Part shown: one piece after another, positions 6,628 to 18,410 of the stretch | Layout of the letters: every line of letters begins with the position of its first letter | How positions within the stretch are numbered: the first letter of the stretch is position 1 | Origin: Cyclobacteriaceae bacterium | GTDB taxonomy: Bacteria; Bacteroidota; Bacteroidia; Cytophagales; Cyclobacteriaceae | Assembly: GCA_016787725.1 (NCBI GenBank) | Contig: JAEUTZ010000002.1 | Coordinates: 1-64,000 of the forward strand | DNA: 64,000 bases | Direction: 5' to 3' | Translations under genes and position numbers: made by a program | Notes under the pieces: model-generated | Databases searched by the model: none | Told to the model about the DNA's origin: nothing | Seen by the model: the letters and a program-made list of their open reading frames with translations, nothing else

Positions 6628-7914
6628 ATGGCCAAGACCGCTGAATTAATCATTGATGGTAAATCCTACAAATTCCCAATCGTGGAAGGCACGGAAGGGG
6701 AATTGGGTATTGATATAAGTAATCTATTGGAAGAGACAGGAGCTGTTACGCTTGACTTTGGTTATAAGAATACAGGGGCCACAAAAAGTGCCATTACATT
6801 TCTGGATGGCGATAAGGGGATATTAAGGTATCGGGGGTATTCGATCGAAGATCTGGCCGCCAAATCGTCTTTTCTGGAAGTTTCTTACTTATTGATTTTT
6901 GGTGAACTACCCACCCAGGATCAATTGGATAAGTTCTCAAATGACATTAAGAACCACACCATGGTTCATGAAGACATCAAAAAAATATTGGATGGCTTCC
7001 CTTCCACTTCACACCCGATGGGTGTATTAGCCAGTTTGTTTTGCGCCCAAACTGCATTCTATCCGGAATCGCTTGACCCAAATCGTTCCTCGGAAGGAGT
7101 TTATCTGAGCATTGTTCGTTCCCTTGCCAAAATGCCAACCTTTGCCGCGTGGGCGTATAAGAATGAAGTTGGACATCCGGTGAATTATCCCGACAACTCC
7201 CTCGACTATTGTTCCCGCTTCCTGAAAATGATGTTTGCATTGCCTGCTGAAAATTACTCCGTTGACCCGGTGGTAGCGAATGCACTTGATAAGTTATTGA
7301 TTCTCCATGCAGATCACGAACAAAATTGTTCCACTTCCACGGTGAGAATCGTGGGTTCGTCAAAAGCGAGTATCTATTCCTCCATCTCCGCGGGCATCAA
7401 TGCCTTGTGGGGACCTTTGCATGGAGGTGCCAATCAGGAAGTGATTTTGATGTTGGAGCAAATCAAAAAAGACGGTGGTGATACCGACAAATGGATTGCC
7501 AAAGCAAAAGACAAGAACGATCCGTTCCGGTTGATGGGCTTTGGCCATCGCGTTTACAAAAATTTCGATCCAAGAGCCAAGATCATCAAGAAGGCTGCTG
7601 ACGATGTACTGGAGAAATTGGGCGTGAATGACCCCACACTTGAAATCGCCATGAAATTGGAGGAAGTAGCCTTACGGGATCCTTATTTCATTGAACGCAA
7701 GTTGTATCCAAACGTAGATTTTTATTCCGGCATCATTTACCGGGCGCTGGGTATCCCGGTTGATATGTTTACTGTTATGTTCGCGATTGGTCGCTTGCCG
7801 GGTTGGATATCCCAGTGGAAAGAACTTCGTGAAAATAAAGAACCGATTGGCCGGCCCAGACAAATCTATACCGGCCAAAATCATCGTCAGTACATTGCAA
7901 TCGCAAAGCGGTGA
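6628..7914 (+). CDS. gltA: Citrate synthase (type II)
   Basis: Condenses oxaloacetate and acetyl-CoA to citrate at the entry of the TCA cycle. The 428-residue length and an N-terminal beta domain (ELIIDGKSYKFPIVEGTEG) match the hexameric type II enzyme. The catalytic triad is visible: His265 in WGPLHGGANQE, His307 in GFGHRVYKNFDPRA and Asp364 in NVDFYSG. The start at ATG 6628 gives the usual N-terminus. It is monocistronic, with a terminator at 7938-7963. Confidence 0.97.
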   Translation: MAKTAELIIDGKSYKFPIVEGTEGELGIDISNLLEETGAVTLDFGYKNTGATKSAITFLDGDKGILRYRGYSIEDLAAKSSFLEVSYLLIFGELPTQDQLDKFSNDIKNHTMVHEDIKKILDGFPSTSHPMGVLASLFCAQTAFYPESLDPNRSSEGVYLSIVRSLAKMPTFAAWAYKNEVGHPVNYPDNSLDYCSRFLKMMFALPAENYSVDPVVANALDKLLILHADHEQNCSTSTVRIVGSSKASIYSSISAGINALWGPLHGGANQEVILMLEQIKKDGGDTDKWIAKAKDKNDPFRLMGFGHRVYKNFDPRAKIIKKAADDVLEKLGVNDPTLEIAMKLEEVALRDPYFIERKLYPNVDFYSGIIYRALGIPVDMFTVMFAIGRLPGWISQWKELRENKEPIGRPRQIYTGQNHRQYIAIAKR

Positions 7915-7937
7915 TGAGTTTCTGATTCCCTATCTTT

Positions 7938-7963
7938 AAGGCCGGATTTTTCTGGCCTTTTTA
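7938..7963 (+). terminator. Rho-independent terminator after gltA
   Basis: Stem AAGGCC / GGCCTT around a 10-base loop, followed by TTTAATTATTT. It lies 24 bp downstream of the gltA stop and separates it from the acyl-CoA-binding-protein gene. Confidence 0.7.
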
Positions 7964-7982
7964 ATTATTTAATTAATAACCA

Positions 7983-8246
7983 ATGTCACTGATTGACGAT
8001 TTCAATACAGCAGTTATACGTTCAAAGGAATTAACCAAAAGACCTTCTAACGAAGAACTGCTGGACTTGTATGCGCTCTTTAAACAAGCCACCGATGGCG
8101 ATGTTCAGGGAGATCGACCCGGGGGATTTGATTTTAAAGCCATTGCAAAATATGATGCCTGGGCAACCAAGCGAGGTACTGCCAAGGAACAAGCAATGCG
8201 GGACTATGTCTCGCTGGTGAACAAACTGCATCAAACGTACACCTGA
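7983..8246 (+). CDS. Acyl-CoA-binding protein
   Basis: 87 residues, the full length of the ACBP family. Conserved elements are the N-terminal helix FNTAV, the LLDLYALFKQATDGDV motif, PGGFDFKAIAKYDAW and a C-terminal helix with YVSLVNKL. ACBPs bind long-chain acyl-CoA esters in the cytosol and buffer or deliver them. The family is common in eukaryotes and scattered in bacteria, including Bacteroidota. rsmE starts 2 bp downstream, so the two are probably co-transcribed. Confidence 0.93.
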   Translation: MSLIDDFNTAVIRSKELTKRPSNEELLDLYALFKQATDGDVQGDRPGGFDFKAIAKYDAWATKRGTAKEQAMRDYVSLVNKLHQTYT

Positions 8247-8248
8247 GG

Positions 8249-10970
<2,722 letters not shown>

Positions 10971-11024
10971 TGCCGAAGCAAAAATTACCACTGAACATTG
11001 AACATACTTTAGTAGCTTTCGGTC

Positions 11025-11534
11025 ATGTTTAGATTGAATTTTCTCAAGATGCGGACGGACTCGGCCCTTAAAAAAAACAAGAGTCCCAGAGTGAGCAAAC
11101 CGTACAAGCAAGCCAAACAAATGGGTATCATTTTTAGTGTTGAAGACAAGCAGAAACACCTGGATATAAAAGAATTCATTCACCAACTTGAGCAGGATGG
11201 GAAACTGGTTCAGGTGCTGGAATACCTTCCCCCGAAAAAGGAAAACTACGAATTCAAGTTCGACTTTTTTACGATGAAGGACGTTACCTTCTGGGGAAAT
11301 TTAGACTCACCGCTAACTGTCAAGTTCATCGAAACTTCGTTCGATTATTTGTATTACCTAGATAAAGAACCCAACCCCCTGATTTTAAATTTACTGGCCC
11401 GCAGCAAAGCGCAATGCCGGGTAGGTCGGTATAGCGAACCGCTCAGTCCATTTTTTGAATTAATGATCGAGCAAAATGGAACCAATAAGGGTCTGATCGA
11501 AACCATGTACAACTATACACGTCAACTACGATGA
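11025..11534 (+). CDS. DUF6913 family protein
   Basis: 169-residue soluble protein of a Bacteroidota-restricted family that commonly precedes dapA. The N-terminus is basic (KMRTDSALKKNK), the middle holds GIIFSVED and a FDFFTMKDV stretch, and the C-terminal half has DYLYYLDKEPNPLILNLLA and RVGRYSEP. The function is unknown. It overlaps dapA by 4 bp (ATGA at 11531-11534), implying coupled translation. The family name is assigned from memory of the sequence pattern. Confidence 0.7.
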   Translation: MFRLNFLKMRTDSALKKNKSPRVSKPYKQAKQMGIIFSVEDKQKHLDIKEFIHQLEQDGKLVQVLEYLPPKKENYEFKFDFFTMKDVTFWGNLDSPLTVKFIETSFDYLYYLDKEPNPLILNLLARSKAQCRVGRYSEPLSPFFELMIEQNGTNKGLIETMYNYTRQLR

Positions 11535-12400
11535 AGAAATTGCATGGAACCGGAGTCGCCTTGGTTACTCCCATGAACGAACAAGGGGAAATTGATTTTA
11601 AAAGCTTGAAAAAAGTTTTAACTCATACGGGAAAGGGAGTGGACTATTATGTGGTAATGGGCACCACTGGAGAATCTGCAACCCTCAGTAAGGATGAGAA
11701 AAAAGAAGTGTTGCGATTTGTACTTCAGCAAAACCCCAAAAAACTACCCGTGGTGTATGGCATTGGAGGAAATAATACCCACCAGGTGCTGGATGAAATC
11801 AAAACTACCAACCTGAAAGGAGTAACTGCGCTTCTTTCCGTGAGCCCATATTATAACAAACCATCACAGGAGGGTATCTACCAACATTTTAAGTGGGTAG
11901 CAGAGGCTTCGCCCATTCCGGTTATCCTTTATAATGTGCCGGGTCGTACAGCTTCGAACCTGACTGCGGAAACAACCCTCCGCCTGGCCCGTGTTAAAAA
12001 CATCATTGGAATAAAAGAGGCTTCCGGCAACCTGGAACAATGCATGCGTATTGCCAGGGACAAACCTAAACAGTTCATGTTGATCTCAGGGGATGACATG
12101 CTTACCCTCCCCTTCTATTGCATAGGGGGTGTAGGCGTGATCTCCGTGCTGGCAAATGCGGTTCCATCCGTGTTTCGAAAAATTAAAGCCCATGTCAATG
12201 CCAACGCGCTTGATCGGGCCCAACAGGAGCAATTCAGGTTATTGGATATCAACGGGCCGATGTATGAAGAGGGTAATCCGGTTGGGGTAAAGTACCTGAT
12301 GAGTTTAATGGGCCTTTGCCAGCCTTATGTACGACTGCCCCTGGCCCTGCCATCCGACAAGCTGAAACAGAAAATTAGCCGACTTTCGAAGATTGAATAA
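11531..12400 (+). CDS. dapA: 4-hydroxy-tetrahydrodipicolinate synthase
   Basis: Condenses pyruvate and aspartate semialdehyde in the first committed step of lysine/diaminopimelate synthesis. The 289-residue TIM barrel has the GTTGES pyruvate loop (44-49), Tyr134 in ILYNVPGRT, the Schiff-base Lys162 in GIKEASGN and the GDD motif near 188. Length and all catalytic residues are normal. It is coupled to the DUF6913 gene upstream and ends at the shared terminator 12409-12432. Confidence 0.97.
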   Translation: MKKLHGTGVALVTPMNEQGEIDFKSLKKVLTHTGKGVDYYVVMGTTGESATLSKDEKKEVLRFVLQQNPKKLPVVYGIGGNNTHQVLDEIKTTNLKGVTALLSVSPYYNKPSQEGIYQHFKWVAEASPIPVILYNVPGRTASNLTAETTLRLARVKNIIGIKEASGNLEQCMRIARDKPKQFMLISGDDMLTLPFYCIGGVGVISVLANAVPSVFRKIKAHVNANALDRAQQEQFRLLDINGPMYEEGNPVGVKYLMSLMGLCQPYVRLPLALPSDKLKQKISRLSKIE

Positions 12401-12408
12401 AATAAAAA

Positions 12409-12432
12409 AGGCTGAATCCGTACGATCCAGCC
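12409..12432. terminator. Bidirectional terminator between dapA and the Hc1-like gene
   Basis: The hairpin AGGCTGAATC / GATCCAGCCT has one mismatch and a 4-base loop. It is preceded by an A-run (AAAATAAAAAA) that serves as a U-tract for the minus-strand gene; the plus-strand side ends in TGATTATAAAT, a weaker tail. It lies between two convergent genes. Confidence 0.65.
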
Positions 12433-12454
12433 TGATTATAAATACCTCTTGGGA

Positions 12455-12634
12455 TTACTTATCCTTATTCTTTAATTCCTGTACTTCCTGGCGGATTGCC
12501 TGAGCTGCATTTTTCAGGTCTTGCATGCCCTTGCGAATACGGGTACCAGCAGCGCTATTTCCTTTGTTGTAGAACTTATCAGCATCACCTTCAAGTGATG
12601 CAATCAGAGTCTTTAGTTCTTCAAATTTTTTCAT
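12455..12634 (-). CDS. Hc1-type histone-H1-like protein, 59 aa
   Basis: A short minus-strand gene beginning MKKFEELKTLIASLEGDA and containing DKFYNKGNSAAGTRIRKGM and QEVQELKNKDK. This matches the small globular H1-like proteins (Hc1 family) found across Bacteroidota, often 57-60 residues. It is a charged, helical, probably nucleoid-associated protein. ATG at 12632-12634; TAA at 12455-12457. It is followed by the terminator at 12409-12432. Confidence 0.88.
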   Translation of the reverse strand: MKKFEELKTLIASLEGDADKFYNKGNSAAGTRIRKGMQDLKNAAQAIRQEVQELKNKDK

Positions 12635-12720
12635 TTTTCACGGATGTTTAAGATTTAAAAATAATTTCCTAATGCCAATTTAAAGAAAAACCTTTAAAAA
12701 AAACCCAAAAACACACTTTT

Positions 12721-13977
12721 TTAGACCTTGGTCACCGCAACAAGCTCTTCTTTCCGATAAAAACCGCTATCCAACTTCGTTTTTAGGGCAGAAAACGCAT
12801 TTAGGGTCTCTTCCACATCCGACATGGTATGGGCGGCAGTTGGGATGATTCTAAACATAATTACATCTTTTGGCACTACCGGATAGATTACCACCGAACA
12901 GAAAATGCCACTGTTCTCCCGTAAATCCATCGACATATTTGCTGCCTCGCCTACGCCACCTTTAAATAATACCGGTGTAGGTGGGGTTTGGGTGGGATTA
13001 ATCGTAAAGCCCCGATCCTTCAGGCCGTTCTTTATTGCCGCCATGATTTTCTTTAAATCTGCACGCAATTCAGGATGTTTTTTCACTAATTCCAGGCGCT
13101 TCAGCGCTCCGATCACCAACGGCATGGGCAACGACTTGGCATAAATCTGAGAACGAACAGTATAGCGTAAATACTTCAGGATATTCTTATCCCCGGCAAC
13201 AAAGGCACCAATACTGGCCATCGATTTGGCGAAGGTTGAGAAATATAGATCAATCTGATCCTGTACGCCTTGCTCCTCGCCTACACCTGCCCCGGTAGCC
13301 CCCATGGTACCAAAACCATGGGCATCGTCAACAAACAACCTGAAGTTGTATTTCTTCTTTAATTCAACAATTCCTTTCAGATCGCCCATGTTGCCCGACA
13401 TCCCGAATACACCCTCGGTGATAACCAGAATTCCACCTCCGGTTTCGTTGGCAAGTTTGGTAGCCCGTTGAAGTTGCTTTTCCAGATTCTCCATGTTGTT
13501 GTGCGGGTAAACAAAGCGCTTTCCCATATGCAACCGTACTCCGTCAATGATGCACGCATGCGATTCGGAATCGTAAACTATTACATCCTTGCGGTCAACA
13601 ATGGCATCAATAATGGAAACTACTCCCTGATACCCATAGTTCAGCAACATGGCATCTTCCTTCTGAACAAATGCAGCCAATTGCTTTTCCAATTCGATGT
13701 GATAAACGGAATTACCAGACATCATACGGGCGCCCATGGGTGACGCCAATCCGAATTGAGCAGCCGCATCCGCATCGGCTTTTCTTACTTCCGGATGGTT
13801 GGCCAGGCCCAAATAATTATTCAAACTCCAATTCAAAACCTCTTTACCATTGAACTTCATGCGCGGCCCGATCTCGCCTTCCAGTTTCGGAAAGAAAAAA
13901 TAGTCATCCGGTAAATGAGAGTACTTTGCCAGGGGGCCGGCCTCCATGCGCAGTTTAGAAAATAGGTCAACCATCAT
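12721..13977 (-). CDS. Alpha-oxoamine synthase family PLP enzyme (KBL/serine palmitoyltransferase-like)
   Basis: 418 residues, fold-type I PLP enzyme. PLP-binding Lys251 lies in STFAKSMASIGAF, preceded by the FVDDAHGFG loop (about 216-224) and SESHACIIDG (about 137-146). The family joins an amino acid to an acyl-CoA: serine palmitoyltransferase, 2-amino-3-ketobutyrate-CoA ligase or AONS. The sequence does not settle which, but sphingolipid synthesis is common in the phylum, so an SPT-like role is plausible. Asn/Tyr-rich NNYLGLANHP near residue 53 is typical. It is transcribed away from accC. Confidence 0.8.
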   Translation of the reverse strand: MMVDLFSKLRMEAGPLAKYSHLPDDYFFFPKLEGEIGPRMKFNGKEVLNWSLNNYLGLANHPEVRKADADAAAQFGLASPMGARMMSGNSVYHIELEKQLAAFVQKEDAMLLNYGYQGVVSIIDAIVDRKDVIVYDSESHACIIDGVRLHMGKRFVYPHNNMENLEKQLQRATKLANETGGGILVITEGVFGMSGNMGDLKGIVELKKKYNFRLFVDDAHGFGTMGATGAGVGEEQGVQDQIDLYFSTFAKSMASIGAFVAGDKNILKYLRYTVRSQIYAKSLPMPLVIGALKRLELVKKHPELRADLKKIMAAIKNGLKDRGFTINPTQTPPTPVLFKGGVGEAANMSMDLRENSGIFCSVVIYPVVPKDVIMFRIIPTAAHTMSDVEETLNAFSALKTKLDSGFYRKEELVAVTKV

Positions 13978-14148
13978 GTTGTTTGTGCTTAAAATTTTAG
14001 GTGAAGTGCTTGTTCGTTCTTAATAACTGAATATCAATAAAATCGCGGCAAAAATAGAAAAATTAGCCCAGAGTGCCTAAGCCTTCAAAACGTGACCCAT
14101 TTTTTAGGTAGGCTGATAATCATTAGCATTGCAATCGATATAAATCCA

Positions 14149-15642
14149 ATGAAAAAAATCAAAAAGCTCTTAGTCGCCAATCGGGGTGAAATTGCTTTGC
14201 GGGTCATGCGCAGTGCTCGCGAACTGGGCATTAAAACAGTCGCGGTTTATAGCGAAGCCGACCGGCAGGCATTGCATGTGCGGTTTGCTGATGAGGCCGT
14301 CTGCATTGGTCCAGCCCCCTCAGCGCAATCCTACTTGGTGATGGATAAAATCCTGGAAGTCGCCTTACAGACAAAGTCAGATGCCATCCATCCCGGATAT
14401 GGTTTCTTATCTGAGAATGAAGACTTTGCTGCGAAAGTCCGGCAAAAGGGATTAATCTTTATCGGACCTTCGCCAGAATCGATTGAATTGATGGGGAGCA
14501 AATTAGCCGCTAAAGCAGCTGTGGCCAAATTTGACGTACCGTTGGTACCGGGTACCTCTGAGCCTATTTCCGACATTCCGGCCGCGAAGAAGTTGGCTCG
14601 AGAAATCGGATATCCGATCCTGATTAAAGCCAGTGCCGGAGGTGGCGGAAAAGGGATGCGCATCGTGAATGCTGAAAGTGATTTTGAAAATCAAATGGAG
14701 CGTGCAGTAAGCGAAGCCAAATCTGCTTTCGGAGATGGTTCGGTCTTTATTGAAAAATATGTTACGCAACCACGGCACATCGAATTCCAGATTTTTGGCG
14801 ATCAGCATGGCAATGTCGTTCATCTTTTTGAACGGGAATGCTCGATTCAACGCAGGCACCAAAAAGTGATTGAGGAGGCGCCCTCTTCAATTTTAACACC
14901 GGAATTGCGTGCAAAAATGGGGGCAGCTGCAGTGAATGTTGCGCGGGCTGCCAACTACTACAATGCGGGAACGGTGGAATTCATTGTGGACGAAAATCTT
15001 AATTTCTACTTTTTAGAGATGAACACCCGTCTTCAGGTGGAGCATCCGGTCACGGAGCAAATCACCGGGTTGGATTTAGTCAAACTCCAGATAAAAATAG
15101 CGGAGGGAGAAAAGTTACCCTTTACACAAGACCAACTTGCCATTCATGGACATGCCATCGAGGTTAGGGTATATGCCGAAGATCCTGCCAATAACTTCTT
15201 GCCAGACATTGGTACCTTAACTACGTATAAACGTCCGCAAGGTCATGGTATCCGCGTAGACGATGGTTTTGAGCAAGGCATGTCGGTACCTTTTTACTAC
15301 GATCCGATGATTGCCAAAATGATTTGCCACGATGAAACCCGCGAGCGGGCTATTGAAAAAACGATCCGGGCCATTGATGAATATGAAATCACAGGATTGG
15401 AAACCACCCTGGGATTTTGCCGGTTTGTAATGAACCACCAAGCGTTTCGAACCGGAAATTTCGATACCAAGTTTGTTGAAAACTATTTCAAACCTGAATT
15501 ATTAAAGCAGGCTCCGATTCCGGATGAAGAGATGCTGACAGCCATGCTGGCCATCGAATTGAAGGAAAAGTCGAGAAAGACATCTATGGAACCGGCAAAT
15601 GGCACCACCCAAAAAAGTAACTGGAAGAAAAACCGGGTGTAA
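14149..15642 (+). CDS. accC: Biotin carboxylase subunit (acetyl/propionyl-CoA carboxylase)
   Basis: ATP-dependent carboxylation of the biotin on a carrier protein. The N-terminus KKLLVANRGEIALRVMRSA, the ATP-grasp loop KASAGGGGKGMRI, the ERECSIQRRHQKVIEEAPS motif and EMNTRLQVEHPVTE are all present. The ATG at 14149 starts the family's N-terminus; the frame is open further up to 14092, but that is not conserved. At 497 residues it is the carboxylase alone, with no biotinyl domain, so it needs a separate carrier protein, not seen in this window. The symbol is by function only. Confidence 0.93.
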   Translation: MKKIKKLLVANRGEIALRVMRSARELGIKTVAVYSEADRQALHVRFADEAVCIGPAPSAQSYLVMDKILEVALQTKSDAIHPGYGFLSENEDFAAKVRQKGLIFIGPSPESIELMGSKLAAKAAVAKFDVPLVPGTSEPISDIPAAKKLAREIGYPILIKASAGGGGKGMRIVNAESDFENQMERAVSEAKSAFGDGSVFIEKYVTQPRHIEFQIFGDQHGNVVHLFERECSIQRRHQKVIEEAPSSILTPELRAKMGAAAVNVARAANYYNAGTVEFIVDENLNFYFLEMNTRLQVEHPVTEQITGLDLVKLQIKIAEGEKLPFTQDQLAIHGHAIEVRVYAEDPANNFLPDIGTLTTYKRPQGHGIRVDDGFEQGMSVPFYYDPMIAKMICHDETRERAIEKTIRAIDEYEITGLETTLGFCRFVMNHQAFRTGNFDTKFVENYFKPELLKQAPIPDEEMLTAMLAIELKEKSRKTSMEPANGTTQKSNWKKNRV

Positions 15643-16943
15643 TGGCTGAGATTAAACCGATTCGCGCCTGGCGATACAATTCGTTGTTGGCAAAAAAAAT
15701 GGATGACCTGACCTCACCCCTTTTTGACGTGGTCTCAGAAAAACAGCGAAAAACACTCTATCAAAATCCCCTTAATTCAATTCACTTGTCAGTTCCACAA
15801 GGGCCGGATGCCGCCATTCGTGCGCTTCATCTTTTACAACAGTGGAAACAAGACGGAATTCTAAAGCAGGATAAATTGCCAGGGATCTACGTCTATTATC
15901 AATATTTTAAATTGGCAGGATCCCCACGCGATTATTGTCGCAAAGGATTCATTTGTCATATCCGGACGTATGAGTGGGATGAAAACGTAATTCTCCGACA
16001 TGAGAATACAATTCCAAAAGCTGTAAATGACCGGGTAGAATTATTAGAGAAAACAGAACTTCATGTAAGTCCCACGCATGGATTATATACCGATCCGGAT
16101 TTTCGATTGGAAAAGTATATGGATGAAGCCATTGCAAGTCCGTTGTACGAGAGCGAAGATTACCAAGGTGTACGTGATGTGCTAGCGATCATCCAGGATG
16201 CCAACATCATTCAGCAATTTATTGATACGATTCAACCCCGGTCTATTATTCTAGCGGATGGGCATCACCGGTATGAAGGTTCATTGCTTTACAAACAAAA
16301 GCGAGCCCGTGAAAATCCGGATCATACCGGCAATGAAGGTTATAATTTTCATTTGATGTATCTCACCAACACCGAAGCCGATGATTTACGGATTCTGCCA
16401 ACCCATCGGTTAATACAGGGTTTGTCCAACTTTGATGAGTCGCGCATCGTGAAAAACCTGGAACAGGATTTTATCATTAAGGAAATTGATGATGCCGACA
16501 CTCTTCACGAAATCATTCTGGGAAAAAAATGGGCCTTCGGGATTCTGTTAAAGGACAAGACATTAAAGGTCAGGTTAAAGCCGGAGTCATTCCAAAAGAT
16601 GACATGGCACTTTCCGGATGAAATAAAGGCGCTTGATCTCACGGTCCTGCACTACTTTATCATCGAAAAGATTCTGGGCATCCCTGGAAAAGATCAACGC
16701 AAATCTGAAAACATCACCTTCGACCGCAGCTATTCGGATTGTCTTGCTAAAGTTATTCGGGGCGAAGTACAAATGGCCATCATTACCCAGGATATCTCAA
16801 TTGAAGATGTAAAACGCGTGTGTGCCAGCGGCTACACCATGCCTCAAAAATCAACCTACTTTTATCCGAAAGTGATTTGTGGATTTTTATTCAGTTCAAT
16901 CAAGGAAGATGAATTTCAGTCGCCCGCTTATTCTCGCTTCTAG
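15642..16943 (+). CDS. DUF1015 family protein
   Basis: 433-residue cytoplasmic protein of the DUF1015 family. The N-terminal IRAWRYN...LTSPLFDVVSEKQRKTLYQNPLNSIHL region, ILADGHHRYE at about residues 203-212, LPTHRLI and the C-terminal MPQKSTYFYPKV segment are diagnostic. The function is not established; the conserved DGHHR motif suggests an enzyme. It overlaps accC by one base (TAATG) and is overlapped by the Maf gene, so these form one operon. Confidence 0.88.
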   Translation: MAEIKPIRAWRYNSLLAKKMDDLTSPLFDVVSEKQRKTLYQNPLNSIHLSVPQGPDAAIRALHLLQQWKQDGILKQDKLPGIYVYYQYFKLAGSPRDYCRKGFICHIRTYEWDENVILRHENTIPKAVNDRVELLEKTELHVSPTHGLYTDPDFRLEKYMDEAIASPLYESEDYQGVRDVLAIIQDANIIQQFIDTIQPRSIILADGHHRYEGSLLYKQKRARENPDHTGNEGYNFHLMYLTNTEADDLRILPTHRLIQGLSNFDESRIVKNLEQDFIIKEIDDADTLHEIILGKKWAFGILLKDKTLKVRLKPESFQKMTWHFPDEIKALDLTVLHYFIIEKILGIPGKDQRKSENITFDRSYSDCLAKVIRGEVQMAIITQDISIEDVKRVCASGYTMPQKSTYFYPKVICGFLFSSIKEDEFQSPAYSRF

Positions 16944-17475
16944 TTCCCCCCGCAGGCAGTACCTGATGCGGGAGGCCGGTTTTCAGTTTGAAGTTCGGGT
17001 TCCGGATATAGACGAATCGTTTCCACCGGAGATGCCCATTACCAAAGTACCCAACTACCTGGCCGAAAAAAAAGCCCGGGTTTTCGAAACGGAATTGCAA
17101 GATGAAATAGTTGTCACATCCGATACGGTTGTTATCCTGAATAATAAAATCCTCAATAAACCCCTGGATCGCACCGAAGCCATTGAAATGCTGAGCCAGT
17201 TGAGTGGACATACCCATACGGTGATTACCGCAGTGTGCTTACTAAGCCGCGAAAAGGTTGATTGTTTCGATGATCGAACAGATGTCACCTTTAAAAAACT
17301 CACGCTCGAGGAAATTGAATTTTATGTTGACAACTACAAGCCTTTTGATAAAGCAGGGGCGTATGGTGCGCAGGACTGGATCGGATTGGTGGCTATTCAA
17401 AAAATTAATGGCTCTTATTTCACCGTGATGGGTATGCCTATGCATTTAGTGTATTTGCACCTCAAAGATTTTTGA
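16909..17475 (+). CDS. maf: Maf-family nucleoside triphosphate pyrophosphatase
   Basis: 188 residues with the family signature ILASSSPRRQYLMREAGF at the N-terminus, then VVTSDTVVILN and LDRTEAIEMLSQLSGHTHTVITAV, and the C-terminal KAGAYGAQDWIG stretch. Maf proteins hydrolyse non-canonical or modified NTPs and have been linked to septum control. The ATG at 16909 gives the conserved start and overlaps the DUF1015 gene by 35 bp. The downstream membrane protease overlaps its stop. Confidence 0.92.
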   Translation: MNFSRPLILASSSPRRQYLMREAGFQFEVRVPDIDESFPPEMPITKVPNYLAEKKARVFETELQDEIVVTSDTVVILNNKILNKPLDRTEAIEMLSQLSGHTHTVITAVCLLSREKVDCFDDRTDVTFKKLTLEEIEFYVDNYKPFDKAGAYGAQDWIGLVAIQKINGSYFTVMGMPMHLVYLHLKDF

Positions 17476-18410
17476 GCGTGAGTAAATTCCGGATACGTAT
17501 TAAAGAACACGTTCGGGAAGATTATCAACCCCAGTATTACTTAAGTTTAATTATCCTGATTTCAGCTGCCCTCCTGCTGAATTTCAGCATCAGCCTTGAA
17601 AACAAAGTAATTGACCAATACAATGGAACTCCAGTCCGAATTTTTCTGTACTTGGCGCTCTATTCCATCCTCTACTACCTAAGTTGTCTATTCATTTCTA
17701 TTTTCAAACACGAATGGAATTTCTGGAACTCAAAAAAATACTGGCTTCTTTCTCTTTTTGGATTATTCATCATGTCGCTTGATCGGGGGTTTCCCTATTT
17801 GCATCAGCTTGCCAATGCATTTGATCAGCCTTTTGAAGTATACCGGTGGATTTACCGGGTTTGTAATCATGCCCTCGCCTTTTTCCTTGTATGCTTGCCC
17901 TTATTTCTGTTTTATAAGTTCATCGATAAGAGTCCCTCTTACTTTTATGGATTGACACGAAGTAGTGAAGTCAAACCGTATTTGATTCTTTTAGTGATTG
18001 CCTTACCCCTACTGGTGCTGGCTTCCTTGTTCCCAAGTTTTACTTCTTACTACCCTATTTATAAATCAAACGATGTTTCTACATTACTCGATTGGCCATC
18101 CATACTGCCTATGATTATTTTCGAATTCTTTTATGGAGCTGATTTTCTTAATGTGGAATTGCTCTTCCGCGGATTTTTTGTAATCGGATTGAGCCAAGTA
18201 CTCGGCCGAAATTCAATTATGCCGATGGTGGTTATTTACTGTGCACTCCATTTCGGTAAACCCGTGGGTGAAGCCATCAGTTCGATCTTCGGGGGTTATA
18301 TTTTAGGAATCATAGCCTATTCAACTCGTTCCATCTGGGGTGGTATTTTGATCCACATGGGCATCGCCTGGCTGATGGAATTGACTGCTTATGTATCCAA
18401 ACAACTCTGA
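17472..18410 (+). CDS. CPBP-family intramembrane metalloprotease-like protein
   Basis: 312 residues with about eight hydrophobic segments. The CPBP (CAAX protease and bacteriocin-processing/Abi) motifs are visible: NVELLFRGF around residue 226 (usual form EExxFRG, here with Asn-Val before Glu), CALHFG and a C-terminal GILIHMGIAWLMEL. The first conserved Glu is replaced, so catalytic competence is uncertain. It starts at TTG 17472, overlapping the Maf stop, with GTG 17478 as alternative. It converges on the GT9 gene with a 22-bp overlap. Confidence 0.75.
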   Translation: MSVSKFRIRIKEHVREDYQPQYYLSLIILISAALLLNFSISLENKVIDQYNGTPVRIFLYLALYSILYYLSCLFISIFKHEWNFWNSKKYWLLSLFGLFIMSLDRGFPYLHQLANAFDQPFEVYRWIYRVCNHALAFFLVCLPLFLFYKFIDKSPSYFYGLTRSSEVKPYLILLVIALPLLVLASLFPSFTSYYPIYKSNDVSTLLDWPSILPMIIFEFFYGADFLNVELLFRGFFVIGLSQVLGRNSIMPMVVIYCALHFGKPVGEAISSIFGGYILGIIAYSTRSIWGGILIHMGIAWLMELTAYVSKQL

